A stretch of DNA of 64,000 nt from Ruminiclostridium sufflavum DSM 19573 (GCF_003208175.1 NZ_QKMR01000002.1:62001-126000), one strand, 5' to 3'; positions 7,523-17,235 are shown, counted from the stretch's first letter. Program-made: numbers and translations. Notes: generated by a model from the sequence alone, not told the origin.

Positions 7523-10373
7523 AGATAATATTTTTATTAAGGGTGCTCGTGAGCACAATCTAAAGAATGTAGACATTGAGATACCCAGAGACAAGTTTAT
7601 TGTAATAACAGGATTAAGCGGATCAGGAAAGTCCTCCCTGGCATTTGATACCATATATGCAGAAGGTCAGAGAAGATATGTTGAGTCATTGTCATCATAT
7701 GCCAGACAGTTCTTGGGACAGATGGAAAAGCCGGATATTGATTATATTGACGGCTTATCGCCGGCAATAGCTATAGACCAGAAAACCACAAGCAGAAATC
7801 CCCGTTCAACGGTAGGAACTGTAACAGAGATACATGATTACCTCAGGCTGCTGTATGCCAGAATAGGCATACCTCATTGTCCCAAATGCGGAAAAGAGAT
7901 AACTCAGCAAACTATTGACCAGATGGTTGACCAGATAATGGGTTTAGAAGAGGATGCAAGGATACAGCTGCTTGCACCGGTCGTTAGAGGGCGTAAGGGC
8001 GAATTCCATAAATTGATTGAGGATGCGAAAAAAGGCGGCTTTGTCAGACTAAGAATTGACGGTCAGGTGGTAGATATTAATGAGGATATAGTTCTGGACA
8101 AAAATAAAAAGCATAACATAGAGATTGTTGTTGACAGACTTATTATTCACAAGGATATACAGAAGCGATTGACAGATTCTCTGGAAACAGTTTCACATCT
8201 GAGCGGAGGCATAGTAATTGTTGATGTTATCGGAAAGGAAGAAATACTTTTAAGCCAGAATTTTGCTTGCAGTGATTGCGGTATAAGCATAGAAGAGCTT
8301 ACTCCCAGAATGTTTTCGTTTAACAATCCATTTGGTGCATGTCCCACATGTACAGGACTTGGGAATTTGCTGAAAATTGACCCTGATCTGGTTATATCTG
8401 ACAGAGCCTTATCGCTTGTAGAGGGAGCTATAGTGACTTCGGGCTGGAACATAGAGAGTGAGGATGCATATACCAGAATGATGTTTAACGCTCTTGCCAA
8501 GCATTATAAATTTAAATTGAATACGCCCTTTCACAAGCTGCCTGCAGAAATTATTGATATTATTTTATATGGAACAAAGGGTGAGAAAATAAAGGTTGAG
8601 TATGAGAGGGAATATGGCAGCGGTTCATATATGGCTGCTTTCGAAGGGGTAATAAATGTAATAGAAAGACGGTACAGAGAGACAAGCTCTGATAGTTCAA
8701 AGCAATATTATGAACAATTCATGAGCAATAATCCATGCCCGGACTGTATGGGTGCAAGGCTCAAGCCGGAAAGCCTTGCGGTTACCGTGGGAGATAAAAA
8801 TATTCATGAGCTGTCTGTTATGTCAATATCTGATATAAAGGATTTTTTTATAAAATTGATTTTAACTGACAGGAAAAAAATGATTGGAAGGCAGATACTA
8901 AAAGAAATAAATGCCAGAATAGGTTTTCTTTTAGATGTGGGCTTAAATTACCTTACATTATCCAGAGCTGCGGGAACACTTTCAGGAGGAGAGGCTCAGA
9001 GAATCAGGCTTGCTACTCAGATAGGGTCAGGCTTGATGGGTGTTTTATATATCCTTGATGAGCCAAGTATAGGGTTGCATCAGAGAGACAATGACAAGCT
9101 GCTGAGTACGCTTACACGTTTAAGAGACTTGGGAAACACCTTGGTTGTTGTTGAACATGATGAGGATACTATGCATGCAGCTGATCATATCATTGACATG
9201 GGACCCGGTGCCGGAGTTCATGGCGGATATGTGGTGGCTGAGGGATCGTTGGATAAAATACTTAAATGCGAAGCTTCTGTTACCGGCCAGTACCTTAGCG
9301 GTAAAAAGAAAATACAGATTCCTGAAGAAAGAAGAAAGCCCAATGGCAAATGGCTGGAAGTGATAGGAGCTAGAGCTAATAATTTAAAAAACATTACGGT
9401 CAAAATTCCCTTGGGTGTTATGACGGCTATTACAGGAGTGTCAGGTTCAGGCAAGAGTACTCTGATAAATGAAATTTTGCAAAAGAGTCTGGCAAATCAG
9501 CTAAACAGAGCAAAAACCAAGCCGGCAGAGCACGATGCCATAAATGGCGTCAATTATTTGGACAAGGTTATAAATATTGACCAGTCTCCTATCGGAAAAA
9601 CTCCCAGATCGAATCCTGCAACTTACACAGGAGTTTATGATCTGATAAGGGAGGTTTATGCTTCGACAAATGAAGCAAAAATGAAAGGATATAAAGCAGG
9701 AAGATTCAGCTTTAATGTTAAGGGAGGAAGATGCGAGGCTTGCAGCGGAGACGGTATAATAAAAATAGAAATGCATTTTCTGCCGGATATATATGTTCCG
9801 TGTGAGGTTTGCAAGGGCAAGCGGTATAATAGGGAAACACTCGAGGTTAAATATAAAGGTAAAAGTATATCTGATGTATTGGACATGACGATAGAGGATG
9901 CATTGGAGTTCTTTAAAAACATACCCAAAATCCAAAGAAAACTGCAGACACTGTTTGATGTGGGACTTGGATATGTAAAGGTCGGACAACCCTCAAATAC
10001 TCTTTCGGGAGGAGAAGCGCAAAGAGTGAAGCTTGCGACTGAGCTCTCAAAGAGAAGCACCGGAAAAACGCTTTATATATTGGATGAGCCGACAACGGGT
10101 CTGCATGTTGCCGATGTACACAGATTGATAGATATTTTGCAGAGACTTGCAGATTCAGGAAACTCCATTATTGTCATTGAGCACAATCTAGATGTTATAA
10201 AGACTTCAGATTATGTCATAGACTTGGGACCGGAAGGAGGAGATAAGGGAGGAACTGTTGTTGCGGAAGGAACTCCCGAAGAAATAGCAAAGGTCCGGGA
10301 ATCATATACGGGACAATATCTGAAAAAAATGTTTGATAGGCAAAAGATTTCGCAGCCTATAGTAGTTGACTAA
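7515..10373 (+). CDS. uvrA: UvrA, excinuclease ABC subunit A
   Basis: A 952-residue UvrA, the damage-sensing ATPase of nucleotide excision repair that loads UvrB. Two ABC ATPase modules are seen: first Walker A GLSGSGKS at 33-40 and second GVSGSGKS near 644, each with an LSGGEAQR signature, plus zinc modules CPKCGKE (~117), CSDCG/CPTCTG and the C-terminal CEACSGDG...CEVCKGK. Length is normal. uvrB and uvrC are not adjacent. A LexA box and a structured leader with a short upstream ORF precede it. The last residues VVD and the TAA are encoded by the end of a MITE-like repeat that has landed at the 3' end. Confidence 0.97.
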   Translation: MIRDNIFIKGAREHNLKNVDIEIPRDKFIVITGLSGSGKSSLAFDTIYAEGQRRYVESLSSYARQFLGQMEKPDIDYIDGLSPAIAIDQKTTSRNPRSTVGTVTEIHDYLRLLYARIGIPHCPKCGKEITQQTIDQMVDQIMGLEEDARIQLLAPVVRGRKGEFHKLIEDAKKGGFVRLRIDGQVVDINEDIVLDKNKKHNIEIVVDRLIIHKDIQKRLTDSLETVSHLSGGIVIVDVIGKEEILLSQNFACSDCGISIEELTPRMFSFNNPFGACPTCTGLGNLLKIDPDLVISDRALSLVEGAIVTSGWNIESEDAYTRMMFNALAKHYKFKLNTPFHKLPAEIIDIILYGTKGEKIKVEYEREYGSGSYMAAFEGVINVIERRYRETSSDSSKQYYEQFMSNNPCPDCMGARLKPESLAVTVGDKNIHELSVMSISDIKDFFIKLILTDRKKMIGRQILKEINARIGFLLDVGLNYLTLSRAAGTLSGGEAQRIRLATQIGSGLMGVLYILDEPSIGLHQRDNDKLLSTLTRLRDLGNTLVVVEHDEDTMHAADHIIDMGPGAGVHGGYVVAEGSLDKILKCEASVTGQYLSGKKKIQIPEERRKPNGKWLEVIGARANNLKNITVKIPLGVMTAITGVSGSGKSTLINEILQKSLANQLNRAKTKPAEHDAINGVNYLDKVINIDQSPIGKTPRSNPATYTGVYDLIREVYASTNEAKMKGYKAGRFSFNVKGGRCEACSGDGIIKIEMHFLPDIYVPCEVCKGKRYNRETLEVKYKGKSISDVLDMTIEDALEFFKNIPKIQRKLQTLFDVGLGYVKVGQPSNTLSGGEAQRVKLATELSKRSTGKTLYILDEPTTGLHVADVHRLIDILQRLADSGNSIIVIEHNLDVIKTSDYVIDLGPEGGDKGGTVVAEGTPEEIAKVRESYTGQYLKKMFDRQKISQPIVVD

Positions 10374-10519
10374 GGTCAATTAGGGTTCAAGCCTTTGCTG
10401 TGGTAGAATATCCGGACGATATTTGTAGCGCCTTAGCCGGATTAAGCTTTCAGACTGATGTTTAACGCAGTCTGGGTTTGAATTTGGTCTTTGGCTTTAG
10501 ACGACAATAATTGACTTTT
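10367..10519. repeat. MITE-like palindromic repeat, copy overlapping the uvrA stop
   Basis: Starts TGACTAAGGTCAATTAGGG and ends AATAATTGACTTTT, with internal TTCAAGCCTTTGC, GGATTAAGC and TTTAACGCAGT shared with the copy at 14574. The TAA inside the left end supplies the uvrA stop codon. Confidence 0.75.
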
Positions 10520-10556
10520 GTTAATTATATGTTAAGTATATTTAATTATATGTTAA
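10519..10556. promoter_or_regulatory. PhoP-box-like repeats upstream of the first Pit operon
   Basis: TGTTAA occurs at 10519, 10530 and 10551 with a degenerate copy near 10540: a 10-11 bp period, as in Bacillus PhoP boxes (TTAACA repeats), but on the strand opposite to the genes. The block ends 5 bp before a -35 element. Confidence 0.6.
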
Positions 10557-10561
10557 GTATG

Positions 10562-10590
10562 TTGTAAAAAAACTAACAATGCTTTATGAT
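10562..10590 (+). promoter_or_regulatory. promoter of the first Pit operon
   Basis: TTGTAA, 17 bp, TATGAT. The same hexamers and spacing occur before the second operon copy at 12402-12430. Confidence 0.6.
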
Positions 10591-10633
10591 GATGAAGTAA
10601 TTTGTTCATTATTATGGAAAGAAGGTATTGCTA

Positions 10634-11257
10634 ATGTTTAGACCAACATCTAAAGAAGAACGTTTTTTTGATTATTTTATTGAAACAAGTGAGATTATTT
10701 GCAAGGCAGCAGGGCTTTTAGACGACTTAACAAATAATTATGTCAATGTTAATGAAAAGATTAAAACCATCGAAGATGCAGAGCATGCTTGCGATAATAT
10801 CGTTCACAAAATTTTAAATGAATTAAACAAAGCATTCATTACCCCTATTGACAGAGAAGATATTTACTTGATTGCAAGAGAGCTTGACAATATTACAGAC
10901 GATATTGAAGCGGCGGCCCAGAGGTTCAGTATGTACAACGTACAGAAATTGAGACCTGAGGCGACTGTACTTTCCAAATTAGTTGTAAATGCGACAAATG
11001 AACTGAAGAACGTAATACTTGAAATGAAAAACATGAAAAAGAGCAAGAGCCTTGAAGAGAAAATTATTGAGGTAAATAATATTGAAGACGAAGCGGATTC
11101 AGTTTTCAGAGATGCTATGACAAACCTGTTTTTATCCGAAAAGGATGCAATTGAGGTAATTAAATGGAAGGAAATAATTGAATTTTTTGAAAATACCATT
11201 GATGCATGTGAAGATGTTGCAAATATAATAGAAGGGGTTGTTATGAAGCATGCTTAG
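10634..11257 (+). CDS. DUF47 PhoU-like Pit accessory protein, copy 1
   Basis: A 207-residue all-helical protein of the DUF47/YkaA family, distant kin of PhoU, commonly encoded just before low-affinity phosphate transporters and thought to control them. The characteristic N-terminus (FRPTSKEERFFDYF) and acidic E/DxxxD helix motifs (IEDAEHACD, NNIEDEADSVF) are present. Start is the ATG at 10634 with AGAAGG upstream. Its stop overlaps the pit start by 8 bp, so the two are translationally coupled. It is ~90% identical to the second copy at 12476. Confidence 0.9.
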   Translation: MFRPTSKEERFFDYFIETSEIICKAAGLLDDLTNNYVNVNEKIKTIEDAEHACDNIVHKILNELNKAFITPIDREDIYLIARELDNITDDIEAAAQRFSMYNVQKLRPEATVLSKLVVNATNELKNVILEMKNMKKSKSLEEKIIEVNNIEDEADSVFRDAMTNLFLSEKDAIEVIKWKEIIEFFENTIDACEDVANIIEGVVMKHA

Positions 11258-12248
11258 TGTTTCCTTAATAGTTGTTATTGTTTTGGCACTTGGATTTGAC
11301 TTTATAAATGGTTTTCATGATACTGCCAATTCCATTGCTACATCTGTTTCTACAAGAGTATTGTCACCAAGACAGGCCATATTTATGTCAGCCTCCTTAA
11401 ATCTTATCGGAGCCTTGATGAGCAGCAAGGTGGCTGAGACTATTGCAAAGGGATTGGTAGACAGCTCAATGATTAAGGTGCAATATGTAATTATAGCAAC
11501 CTTGATTGCAGCAATTGTTTGGGACTTAATTACATGGTATATAGCTATTCCAAGCAGCTCCTCCCATGCGCTTATAGGAGCGCTTATAGGTTCGTCTGTT
11601 GCATATTCGGGAGGATTCAGTATTGTAAAATGGGATGGTGTGCTTGACAAAGTTATAATTCCCCTGTTTTCATCTCCGGTACTTGGCTTTGTAATGGGTT
11701 TTTTATTTATGAGGCTTTTATTTAAGCTGCTCCGCCCATATTCACAGAGGTTCGTTAACAAGTATTTTTCTAAGCTTCAAATATTGTCGGCAGCATTTAT
11801 GGCTTATTCCCACGGTAAAAACGATGCTCAGAAATCAATGGGAATTATTACCTTAGCCTTGGTGGGTGCGAATCTTATCAGTCCTGAAAGCGGTGTACCG
11901 TTCTGGGTAATGTTTGCTTGTGCCATGTCAATGGCATTGGGAACCTCTCTCGGCGGCTGGAAAATTATTAAAACAGTAGGAGTTAATATGATAAGGCTAC
12001 AGCCTATTGGCGGGTTTGCAGCTGAAACCGGTGCCGCCATAGTTATTGAGTCGATGTCTGCAATCGGTGCACCTGTAAGTACCACACATGTTATATCAAC
12101 ATCCATAATGGGAGTGGGTGCATCTAAAAGATTATCTGCCGTAAGATGGGCACTGTGCAGGAATATCGTTTATGCGTGGATATTTACAATACCCGTTACG
12201 GCACTTATTGGCGCTTTTATTACAACAATATTTAAGATTTTTGCATAA
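11250..12248 (+). CDS. pit: PiT-family inorganic phosphate transporter, copy 1
   Basis: A 332-residue membrane protein of the PHO-4/PiT family, proton- or metal-phosphate symporters. Both inverted signature repeats are seen: GFDFINGFHDTANSIATSVS near the N-terminus and AYSHGKNDAQKSMG in the second half. About ten helices are predicted. It forms a two-gene operon with the DUF47 protein, overlapping it by 8 bp. Upstream PhoP-like boxes suggest control by phosphate, opposite in layout to the high-affinity Pst system at 34 kb. A near-identical operon follows immediately. Confidence 0.93.
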   Translation: MLSVSLIVVIVLALGFDFINGFHDTANSIATSVSTRVLSPRQAIFMSASLNLIGALMSSKVAETIAKGLVDSSMIKVQYVIIATLIAAIVWDLITWYIAIPSSSSHALIGALIGSSVAYSGGFSIVKWDGVLDKVIIPLFSSPVLGFVMGFLFMRLLFKLLRPYSQRFVNKYFSKLQILSAAFMAYSHGKNDAQKSMGIITLALVGANLISPESGVPFWVMFACAMSMALGTSLGGWKIIKTVGVNMIRLQPIGGFAAETGAAIVIESMSAIGAPVSTTHVISTSIMGVGASKRLSAVRWALCRNIVYAWIFTIPVTALIGAFITTIFKIFA

Positions 12249-12286
12249 AAAATAGTGCGTTTTTGTAAAAAGTTAATAAATAATGT

Positions 12287-12340
12287 AAAGCCTTGAGTAT
12301 AGTATATGGCACAGCTATATATATTCGAGGCTTTTTATTT
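12287..12340 (+). terminator. terminator between the two Pit operons
   Basis: AAAGCCTTGAGTATA pairs with TATATTCGAGGCTTT, followed by TTTATTTT. Confidence 0.7.
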
Positions 12341-12379
12341 TAAAATGAAATTATTTTGCAAAATTTATACCTTATAAAT

Positions 12380-12396
12380 TGTTAATTCTATGTTAA
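12380..12396. promoter_or_regulatory. PhoP-box-like repeats upstream of the second Pit operon
   Basis: TGTTAA at 12380 and 12391, 11 bp apart, in the same orientation and same distance from the promoter as in the first operon, though only two copies remain. Confidence 0.55.
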
Positions 12397-12401
12397 CTTT
12401 G

Positions 12402-12430
12402 TTGTAAAAAAATTAACATTGATTTATGAT
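12402..12430 (+). promoter_or_regulatory. promoter of the second Pit operon
   Basis: TTGTAA, 17 bp, TATGAT, identical hexamers to the first operon promoter. Confidence 0.6.
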
Positions 12431-12475
12431 GAGGAAGTAAATTGTTTTACATTTACAGAAAGAAGGTATTGTTTA

Positions 12476-13099
12476 ATGTTTAGACCAACATCTAAAGAAG
12501 AACGTTTTTTTGATTATTTTATTGAAACAAGTGAGATTATTTGCAAGGCAGCAGAACTTTTGGATGACTTAACCAATAATTATGTTAATGTTAATGAAAA
12601 GATTAAAAGCATTGAGGATGCGGAGCATGCCTGTGATTCTATTGTACACAAAATTTTAAATGAGCTTAACAAATCCTTTATTACTCCTATTGACAGAGAG
12701 GATATTCATTTGATTGCGAGGGAGCTTGACAATATTACGGATGATATTGAGGCGGCAGCTCAAAGATTCAGTATGTACAATGTCAAGGAAGTAAGGCCTG
12801 AGGCTATTGTGCTTTCCAAATTAATAGTAAATGCAACTAAGGAACTTAAAAATGTGATATTTGAAATGAAAAACATGAAGAAGAGCAAAAAGCTTGAAGA
12901 CAAAATAATTGAGGTAAATAATATTGAGGATGAAGCGGATTCTGTTTTCATGGATGCAATGGCAAAGCTGTTTTTAACTGAAAAGGATGCTATTGAAGTG
13001 ATAAAATGGAAAGAAATTATTGATTTCTTTGAAAATACTATTGATGCATGTGAAGATGTAGCAAATATAATTGAAGGGGTTGTTATGAAGCATGCCTAG
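12476..13099 (+). CDS. DUF47 PhoU-like Pit accessory protein, copy 2
   Basis: A 207-residue duplicate of the protein at 10634, starting with the same FRPTSKEERFFDYFIETS segment and differing at scattered positions (for example KLRPEATV versus EVRPEAIV). Start is the ATG at 12476 with AGAAGG upstream; the long in-frame extension to 12419 would include the promoter -10 and is not used. It overlaps the following pit gene by 8 bp exactly as in copy 1. Likely role is gating or regulating the Pit transporter. Confidence 0.9.
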   Translation: MFRPTSKEERFFDYFIETSEIICKAAELLDDLTNNYVNVNEKIKSIEDAEHACDSIVHKILNELNKSFITPIDREDIHLIARELDNITDDIEAAAQRFSMYNVKEVRPEAIVLSKLIVNATKELKNVIFEMKNMKKSKKLEDKIIEVNNIEDEADSVFMDAMAKLFLTEKDAIEVIKWKEIIDFFENTIDACEDVANIIEGVVMKHA

Positions 13100-14090
13100 T
13101 ATTTCTTTAATAGCTGTTATTTTATTAGCACTGGGATTTGGTTTGATAAATGGTTTTCATGATACTGCAAATTCCATTGCCACGTCTGTTTCCACAAGAG
13201 TATTATCACCCAGACAGGCTATTTTCATGTCGGCTTCATTAAATTTAGTCGGAGCATTAATCAGCAATAAGGTAGCAGAGACTATAGCAGAAGGTTTAGT
13301 TGACAGTCAAATGATTACAGTAGAATATGTTGTTATGGCTACCTTAATTGCAGCAATCTCATGGGACTTGATTACATGGTATATCGCAATTCCAAGCAGC
13401 TCCTCCCATGCATTGATCGGAGCGCTTATCGGTTCATCAATTGCTTATTCTGGCGGGCTGAGTATAGTAAAATGGTCTGGAGTACTTCACAAGGTAATAA
13501 TACCCTTATTTTCTTCTCCATTTCTTGGCTTTGGCATGGGCTTTATATTTATGAAGCTTTTATTTAAGCTATTAAGTCCTTATTCACAGCGGTTTGTCAA
13601 TAAATATTTCTCAAAGCTTCAAATATTGTCAGCGGCATTTATGGCCTTTTCACATGGTAAAAATGATGCCCAGATATCAATGGGTATAATAACATTGGCT
13701 TTAGTAGGTGCAAAATATGTCAGCCCCGGAAGCGGTGTACCTTTATGGGTTGTTTTTGCATGTGCGTTTGTAATGGCTTTGGGTACGTCTGTGGGAGGGT
13801 GGAAGATTATTAAAACGATGGGAGTAAATATGATAAGGCTTCAGCCAATTGGAGGCTTTGCGGCAGAAACCGGTGCGGCGATTGTTATACAGGCAATGTC
13901 TGCGATAGGTGCACCTGTTAGTACTACTCAGGTTATTTCCACTTCCATAATGGGTGTCGGTGCATCAAAAAGATTATCGGCGGTAAGATGGGCACTTGCA
14001 AGAAATATTGTTTTTGCATGGGTTTTTACTATTCCGGTAACAGCACTTCTTGGCGCATTTGTAACAACCATTTTTAAAATGTTTATGTGA
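13092..14090 (+). CDS. pit: PiT-family inorganic phosphate transporter, copy 2
   Basis: A 332-residue PiT transporter, same length as copy 1 and highly similar along its full length, with GFHDTANSIATSVSTR and AFSHGKNDAQISMG signatures. Differences are conservative, so both copies look functional. The two-gene unit, its promoter and PhoP-like boxes were duplicated together; nucleotide drift between copies shows the duplication is not recent. Products may differ in affinity or expression. Confidence 0.93.
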   Translation: MPSISLIAVILLALGFGLINGFHDTANSIATSVSTRVLSPRQAIFMSASLNLVGALISNKVAETIAEGLVDSQMITVEYVVMATLIAAISWDLITWYIAIPSSSSHALIGALIGSSIAYSGGLSIVKWSGVLHKVIIPLFSSPFLGFGMGFIFMKLLFKLLSPYSQRFVNKYFSKLQILSAAFMAFSHGKNDAQISMGIITLALVGAKYVSPGSGVPLWVVFACAFVMALGTSVGGWKIIKTMGVNMIRLQPIGGFAAETGAAIVIQAMSAIGAPVSTTQVISTSIMGVGASKRLSAVRWALARNIVFAWVFTIPVTALLGAFVTTIFKMFM

Positions 14091-14573
14091 AATATTTAGT
14101 ATTATAGGTTATATGGTTATTTATTGTTTTTACATTTTGTTATTATAGGGTATTTGCTGTTTTACACAATAATTAAAAAAATCTGGGTTATAATCGTATA
14201 GCTTAGCTAAAAAGACTATAGTCCAGTTTTTTTTATTTTTTTTGCCTTAAACCATTAAAATAGGTGCTTAGCACTGAAAATTGATATAAATGGGTTAGAC
14301 CTGAAATTTTTCTTGTGTTATACTAATAAAAAATCAGTAGTATTATATAATGAAAACTATATTTTATTTTAGCCATTATTGGAAATAATATATTATATAT
14401 GTGAGTATATTTAATTGCTTTATGCTGTGAATTTGATTCACTGAGGCTGTCAGGAATATGGAGGCCGGCATAATAGCTGCAGCTTTATGCTGGAAACCGG
14501 CAAGTTTACAAGCAGGGATTATATAAACATGGTGCATTTTCAAGTTTTAAGCTATAAGATGTTTGACTAAAGT
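14091..14573. other. non-coding interval with a structured segment
   Basis: No gene is visible. The first half is very AT-rich, with GACTATAGTC and a long T run near 14208-14240 that may end pit transcription. At 14464-14501 GCCGG and CCGGC bracket an inner hairpin (CATAA / TTATG with AGC / GCT and a TGCA loop). At ~14525-14545 ATAAACATGGTGCATTTTC resembles the far upstream part of the leader at 52.6 kb, so the MITE at 14574 seems to have landed inside such a leader. Confidence 0.5.
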
Positions 14574-14773
14574 CAATTACGGTTCAAGCCTTTGCGATGA
14601 TATTTGTATCAAGACGATATTTATATCAATACGATATTTATATCGTATTTTCAGTCGAATTAAGCCTTAGGCTGATTTTTAACGCAATTTGAATTTGTTC
14701 TTTAGGAGGCTTCAGCCTCAAATCCAAGCTATCGGACGATTATATCGTTTATTTAGCCGATAGTAATTGACTT
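14574..14773. repeat. MITE-like palindromic repeat, full copy
   Basis: About 200 bp bounded by TGACTAAAGTCAATTAC and GATAGTAATTGACTT. Internal segments TTCAAGCCTTTGCGATGATA, GAATTAAGCCTTAGGC, AGGAGGCTTCAGCCTC and GGACGATTATATCG are shared with the inverted copy at 17311-17513, which sits on the other side of the ClpE-like gene. No coding capacity. Confidence 0.85.
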
Positions 14774-14810
14774 CGTAAACAAGGTTTATTACAAACAAGG
14801 TGTCTTTCAA

Positions 14811-14860
14811 GCTGGTTTTTACCAAATTTTTGTGCCCAATTGGGCGTGGAGGTTAATATG
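14811..14860 (+). promoter_or_regulatory. hairpin-RBS leader element, copy 2 (clpE-like gene)
   Basis: AGCTGGTTTTTACCAAATTT, then TTGTGCCCAATTGGGCGTGG and AGGTTAATATG. GCCCAATTGGGC is a palindrome, able to form a GCCC/GGGC stem, immediately before the ribosome site. The element fixes the start codon at 14858. Confidence 0.7.
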
Positions 14861-17209
14861 ATAAAATGTTCGGTCTGTCATAAAAATATAGCAGTTGTAT
14901 TTGTAACAAAACTTGTTGAGGGGAAACAAATTCAGGAGGGGCTTTGCATAAGCTGTGCAAGAAAGCAGAACCTCCAGCCCATAGATCAGCTGCTGTCTCA
15001 AACAGGTATGACGGAGGATGAACTTGACAATATAAGCAAACAGGTTGGGGATATGCTGGAGGGAATTGACGGTAACGATATGATGGAAGCATTGCAGGAG
15101 TCAAGTAATATTAATGAAAATAATCCTTTTTTTGGTATGCTGAATAAGGCTTTTCCCAAGGTAAACAATACTGAAGGCAGCACTGCCAAAAGTGATGTGC
15201 CTTCAACTAATAATCAGGATTCAAATGGCGGAGAGGATAAAGACAATAAAAATTATTCCAAAACAAAGGTGCAGGATAAAAAAGTAAATAAAAAGAAAAA
15301 ATATTTGGATATGTATGGAACTAATCTTATTGATAAGGCAAGAGATGGAGGAATTGACAAGGTAATAGGAAGAAACAGGGAAATAGACAGGGTTATACAG
15401 ATTTTAAACAGAAGGACCAAGAATAATCCTGTGCTGATTGGTGAGCCGGGTGTTGGAAAAACAGCTATAGCTGAAGGTCTGGCAGTTAGGATAGCTCAGA
15501 AAGAGGTGCCGATAAAGCTGCATAACTCAGAAGTTTATTTGCTTGATATGACAAGCGTGGTGGCAGGTACACAGTTCAGAGGCCAGTTTGAGAGCAGAAT
15601 GAAAGGCATAATTGATGAAGCCAAGGCCTATGGAAATATTATTCTTGTTATAGACGAACTTCACAATATAATGGGTGCCGGAGAAGCCGAAGGCGCTATG
15701 AATGCTGCAAATATACTCAAGCCTGCCTTGTCAAGAGGAGAAATTCAGGTAATCGGGGCAACAACCTTAAATGAGTACAGAAAGAATATTGAGAAGGATT
15801 CTGCTTTAGAAAGGAGATTTCAACCGATTGTAGTTGATGAACCGTCAATTGAAGAATCTGTTGAGATTCTTTTAGGAATTAAGCACTATTACGAAGAGTA
15901 TCATTGCGTAAAGATAAGCGAAGAGGTTGTGAGAGCAGCTGTTAATTATTCCGAGAGATATATAACTGACAGGTTTTTGCCTGACAAGGCTATTGATGTT
16001 ATAGATGAAGCCGGTTCCAGAGCTAATCTGAGAAATATAAAGCTTGTAGAGCTGCAGTCATACAAGGATGAGCTGGTGAAGGTTCAGGAGGCTAAGGATA
16101 CGGCCATATCAGCAGACTCAATTGAGGATTATCAGAAAGCTGCCGACTTGAAAGTGCACGAGTGTAAGCTTATAGGGCTTATAAAGGAAATTGAAGACAC
16201 AACTAATGATGTGTGGATAACTACAGAGGATATTGCGGGAGTAATAGAGGCATGGACAAAAATACCAATTCAGCAGTTGAGCGAAGAAGAATCTGAAAAG
16301 CTGATTAACCTTGAAGCAAGAATACACAGGCGCGTGATAGGACAAAACAAGGCGGTGGAGGGTGTGGCTAAGGCTATACGCAGAAGCAGGTCGGGCTTCA
16401 AGAAAAAGAAAAAGCCGGCATCATTTATATTTGTGGGACCTACAGGAGTTGGAAAAACAGAGCTTGTCAGAGCTTTGGCTATTGAACTATTCTCAAGCGA
16501 AGAAGCATTAATCAGACTTGATATGTCTGAATATATGGAAAAACATACAGTGTCTAAATTGATAGGTTCTCCTCCGGGATATGTTGGATATGATGACGCA
16601 GGCCAATTGACAGAAAAGGTGAGAAGAAAGCCTTATTCGGTTATTTTGATGGATGAAATGGAAAAGGCTCATCCGGATGTGTTTAATATGCTGCTGCAGA
16701 TACTTGAAGATGGAAGATTGACGGACAGTCACGGCAGAACTGTAAGCTTTGAAAACACAGTTATCATAATGACATCAAATGCAGGAACCAATCTGAAATC
16801 AACCGGCATAGGCTTTTCCAACAATTCATACAATGCATTGGAAAGCAGGGTAAAGGATGTTATTAAAGAAACGTTCAGACCTGAGTTTCTGAATAGAATT
16901 GATGAAATAATAGTGTTTACCGAGCTTGGGAAGGAAGAACTCAAGCAGATTATAGACTTGATGCTTGAAGAGGTCTATGAAGAAGCGGGAGAAAAAAATA
17001 TAAAATTAAATGTATCTGACAGGGTGAAAGAATTTATTCTCGAAAAGGGTTATGATGTCAAATTCGGTGCAAGACCGTTAAGGCGCGCTATACAAAACTA
17101 TATTGAAGATGTTCTTTCAGAGGAGTATCTAAAGGGTGCCGTCAAGGAAGGGTCTTTGGTTGGAATTGATCTGGATGAAAATAGAAAAATAAAGCTATCA
17201 ATTATATAA
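14858..17209 (+). CDS. clpE: ClpE-like AAA+ chaperone with N-terminal zinc finger
   Basis: A 783-residue Hsp100 unfoldase. Instead of a Clp_N domain it begins with a zinc finger (C4, C7, C30, C33) like ClpE and McsA, then a ~100-residue charged linker. The first AAA+ domain has GEPGVGKT near 195-202 and VIDELH; a short middle domain contains a UVR-like helix pair; the second AAA+ domain has GPTGVGKTE near 527-534 and MDEMEKAHPD. These proteins feed misfolded substrates to ClpP and are usually CtsR-controlled. Start ATG 14858 follows the recurring hairpin-RBS leader; a TTG at 14840 lies inside the hairpin. The linker is longer than in Bacillus ClpE, so ClpC-like naming is possible. Confidence 0.88.
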   Translation: MIKCSVCHKNIAVVFVTKLVEGKQIQEGLCISCARKQNLQPIDQLLSQTGMTEDELDNISKQVGDMLEGIDGNDMMEALQESSNINENNPFFGMLNKAFPKVNNTEGSTAKSDVPSTNNQDSNGGEDKDNKNYSKTKVQDKKVNKKKKYLDMYGTNLIDKARDGGIDKVIGRNREIDRVIQILNRRTKNNPVLIGEPGVGKTAIAEGLAVRIAQKEVPIKLHNSEVYLLDMTSVVAGTQFRGQFESRMKGIIDEAKAYGNIILVIDELHNIMGAGEAEGAMNAANILKPALSRGEIQVIGATTLNEYRKNIEKDSALERRFQPIVVDEPSIEESVEILLGIKHYYEEYHCVKISEEVVRAAVNYSERYITDRFLPDKAIDVIDEAGSRANLRNIKLVELQSYKDELVKVQEAKDTAISADSIEDYQKAADLKVHECKLIGLIKEIEDTTNDVWITTEDIAGVIEAWTKIPIQQLSEEESEKLINLEARIHRRVIGQNKAVEGVAKAIRRSRSGFKKKKKPASFIFVGPTGVGKTELVRALAIELFSSEEALIRLDMSEYMEKHTVSKLIGSPPGYVGYDDAGQLTEKVRRKPYSVILMDEMEKAHPDVFNMLLQILEDGRLTDSHGRTVSFENTVIIMTSNAGTNLKSTGIGFSNNSYNALESRVKDVIKETFRPEFLNRIDEIIVFTELGKEELKQIIDLMLEEVYEEAGEKNIKLNVSDRVKEFILEKGYDVKFGARPLRRAIQNYIEDVLSEEYLKGAVKEGSLVGIDLDENRKIKLSII

Positions 17210-17235
17210 AAAATGTTATATAATATAATTATTAG

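Noticed and set aside
9501-10060. Long open frames antisense to uvrA (and similar ones antisense to the exporter, polA and the anti-sigma gene)
   Set aside because: They mirror codon bias of strongly supported genes, lack ribosome sites and have no family features.
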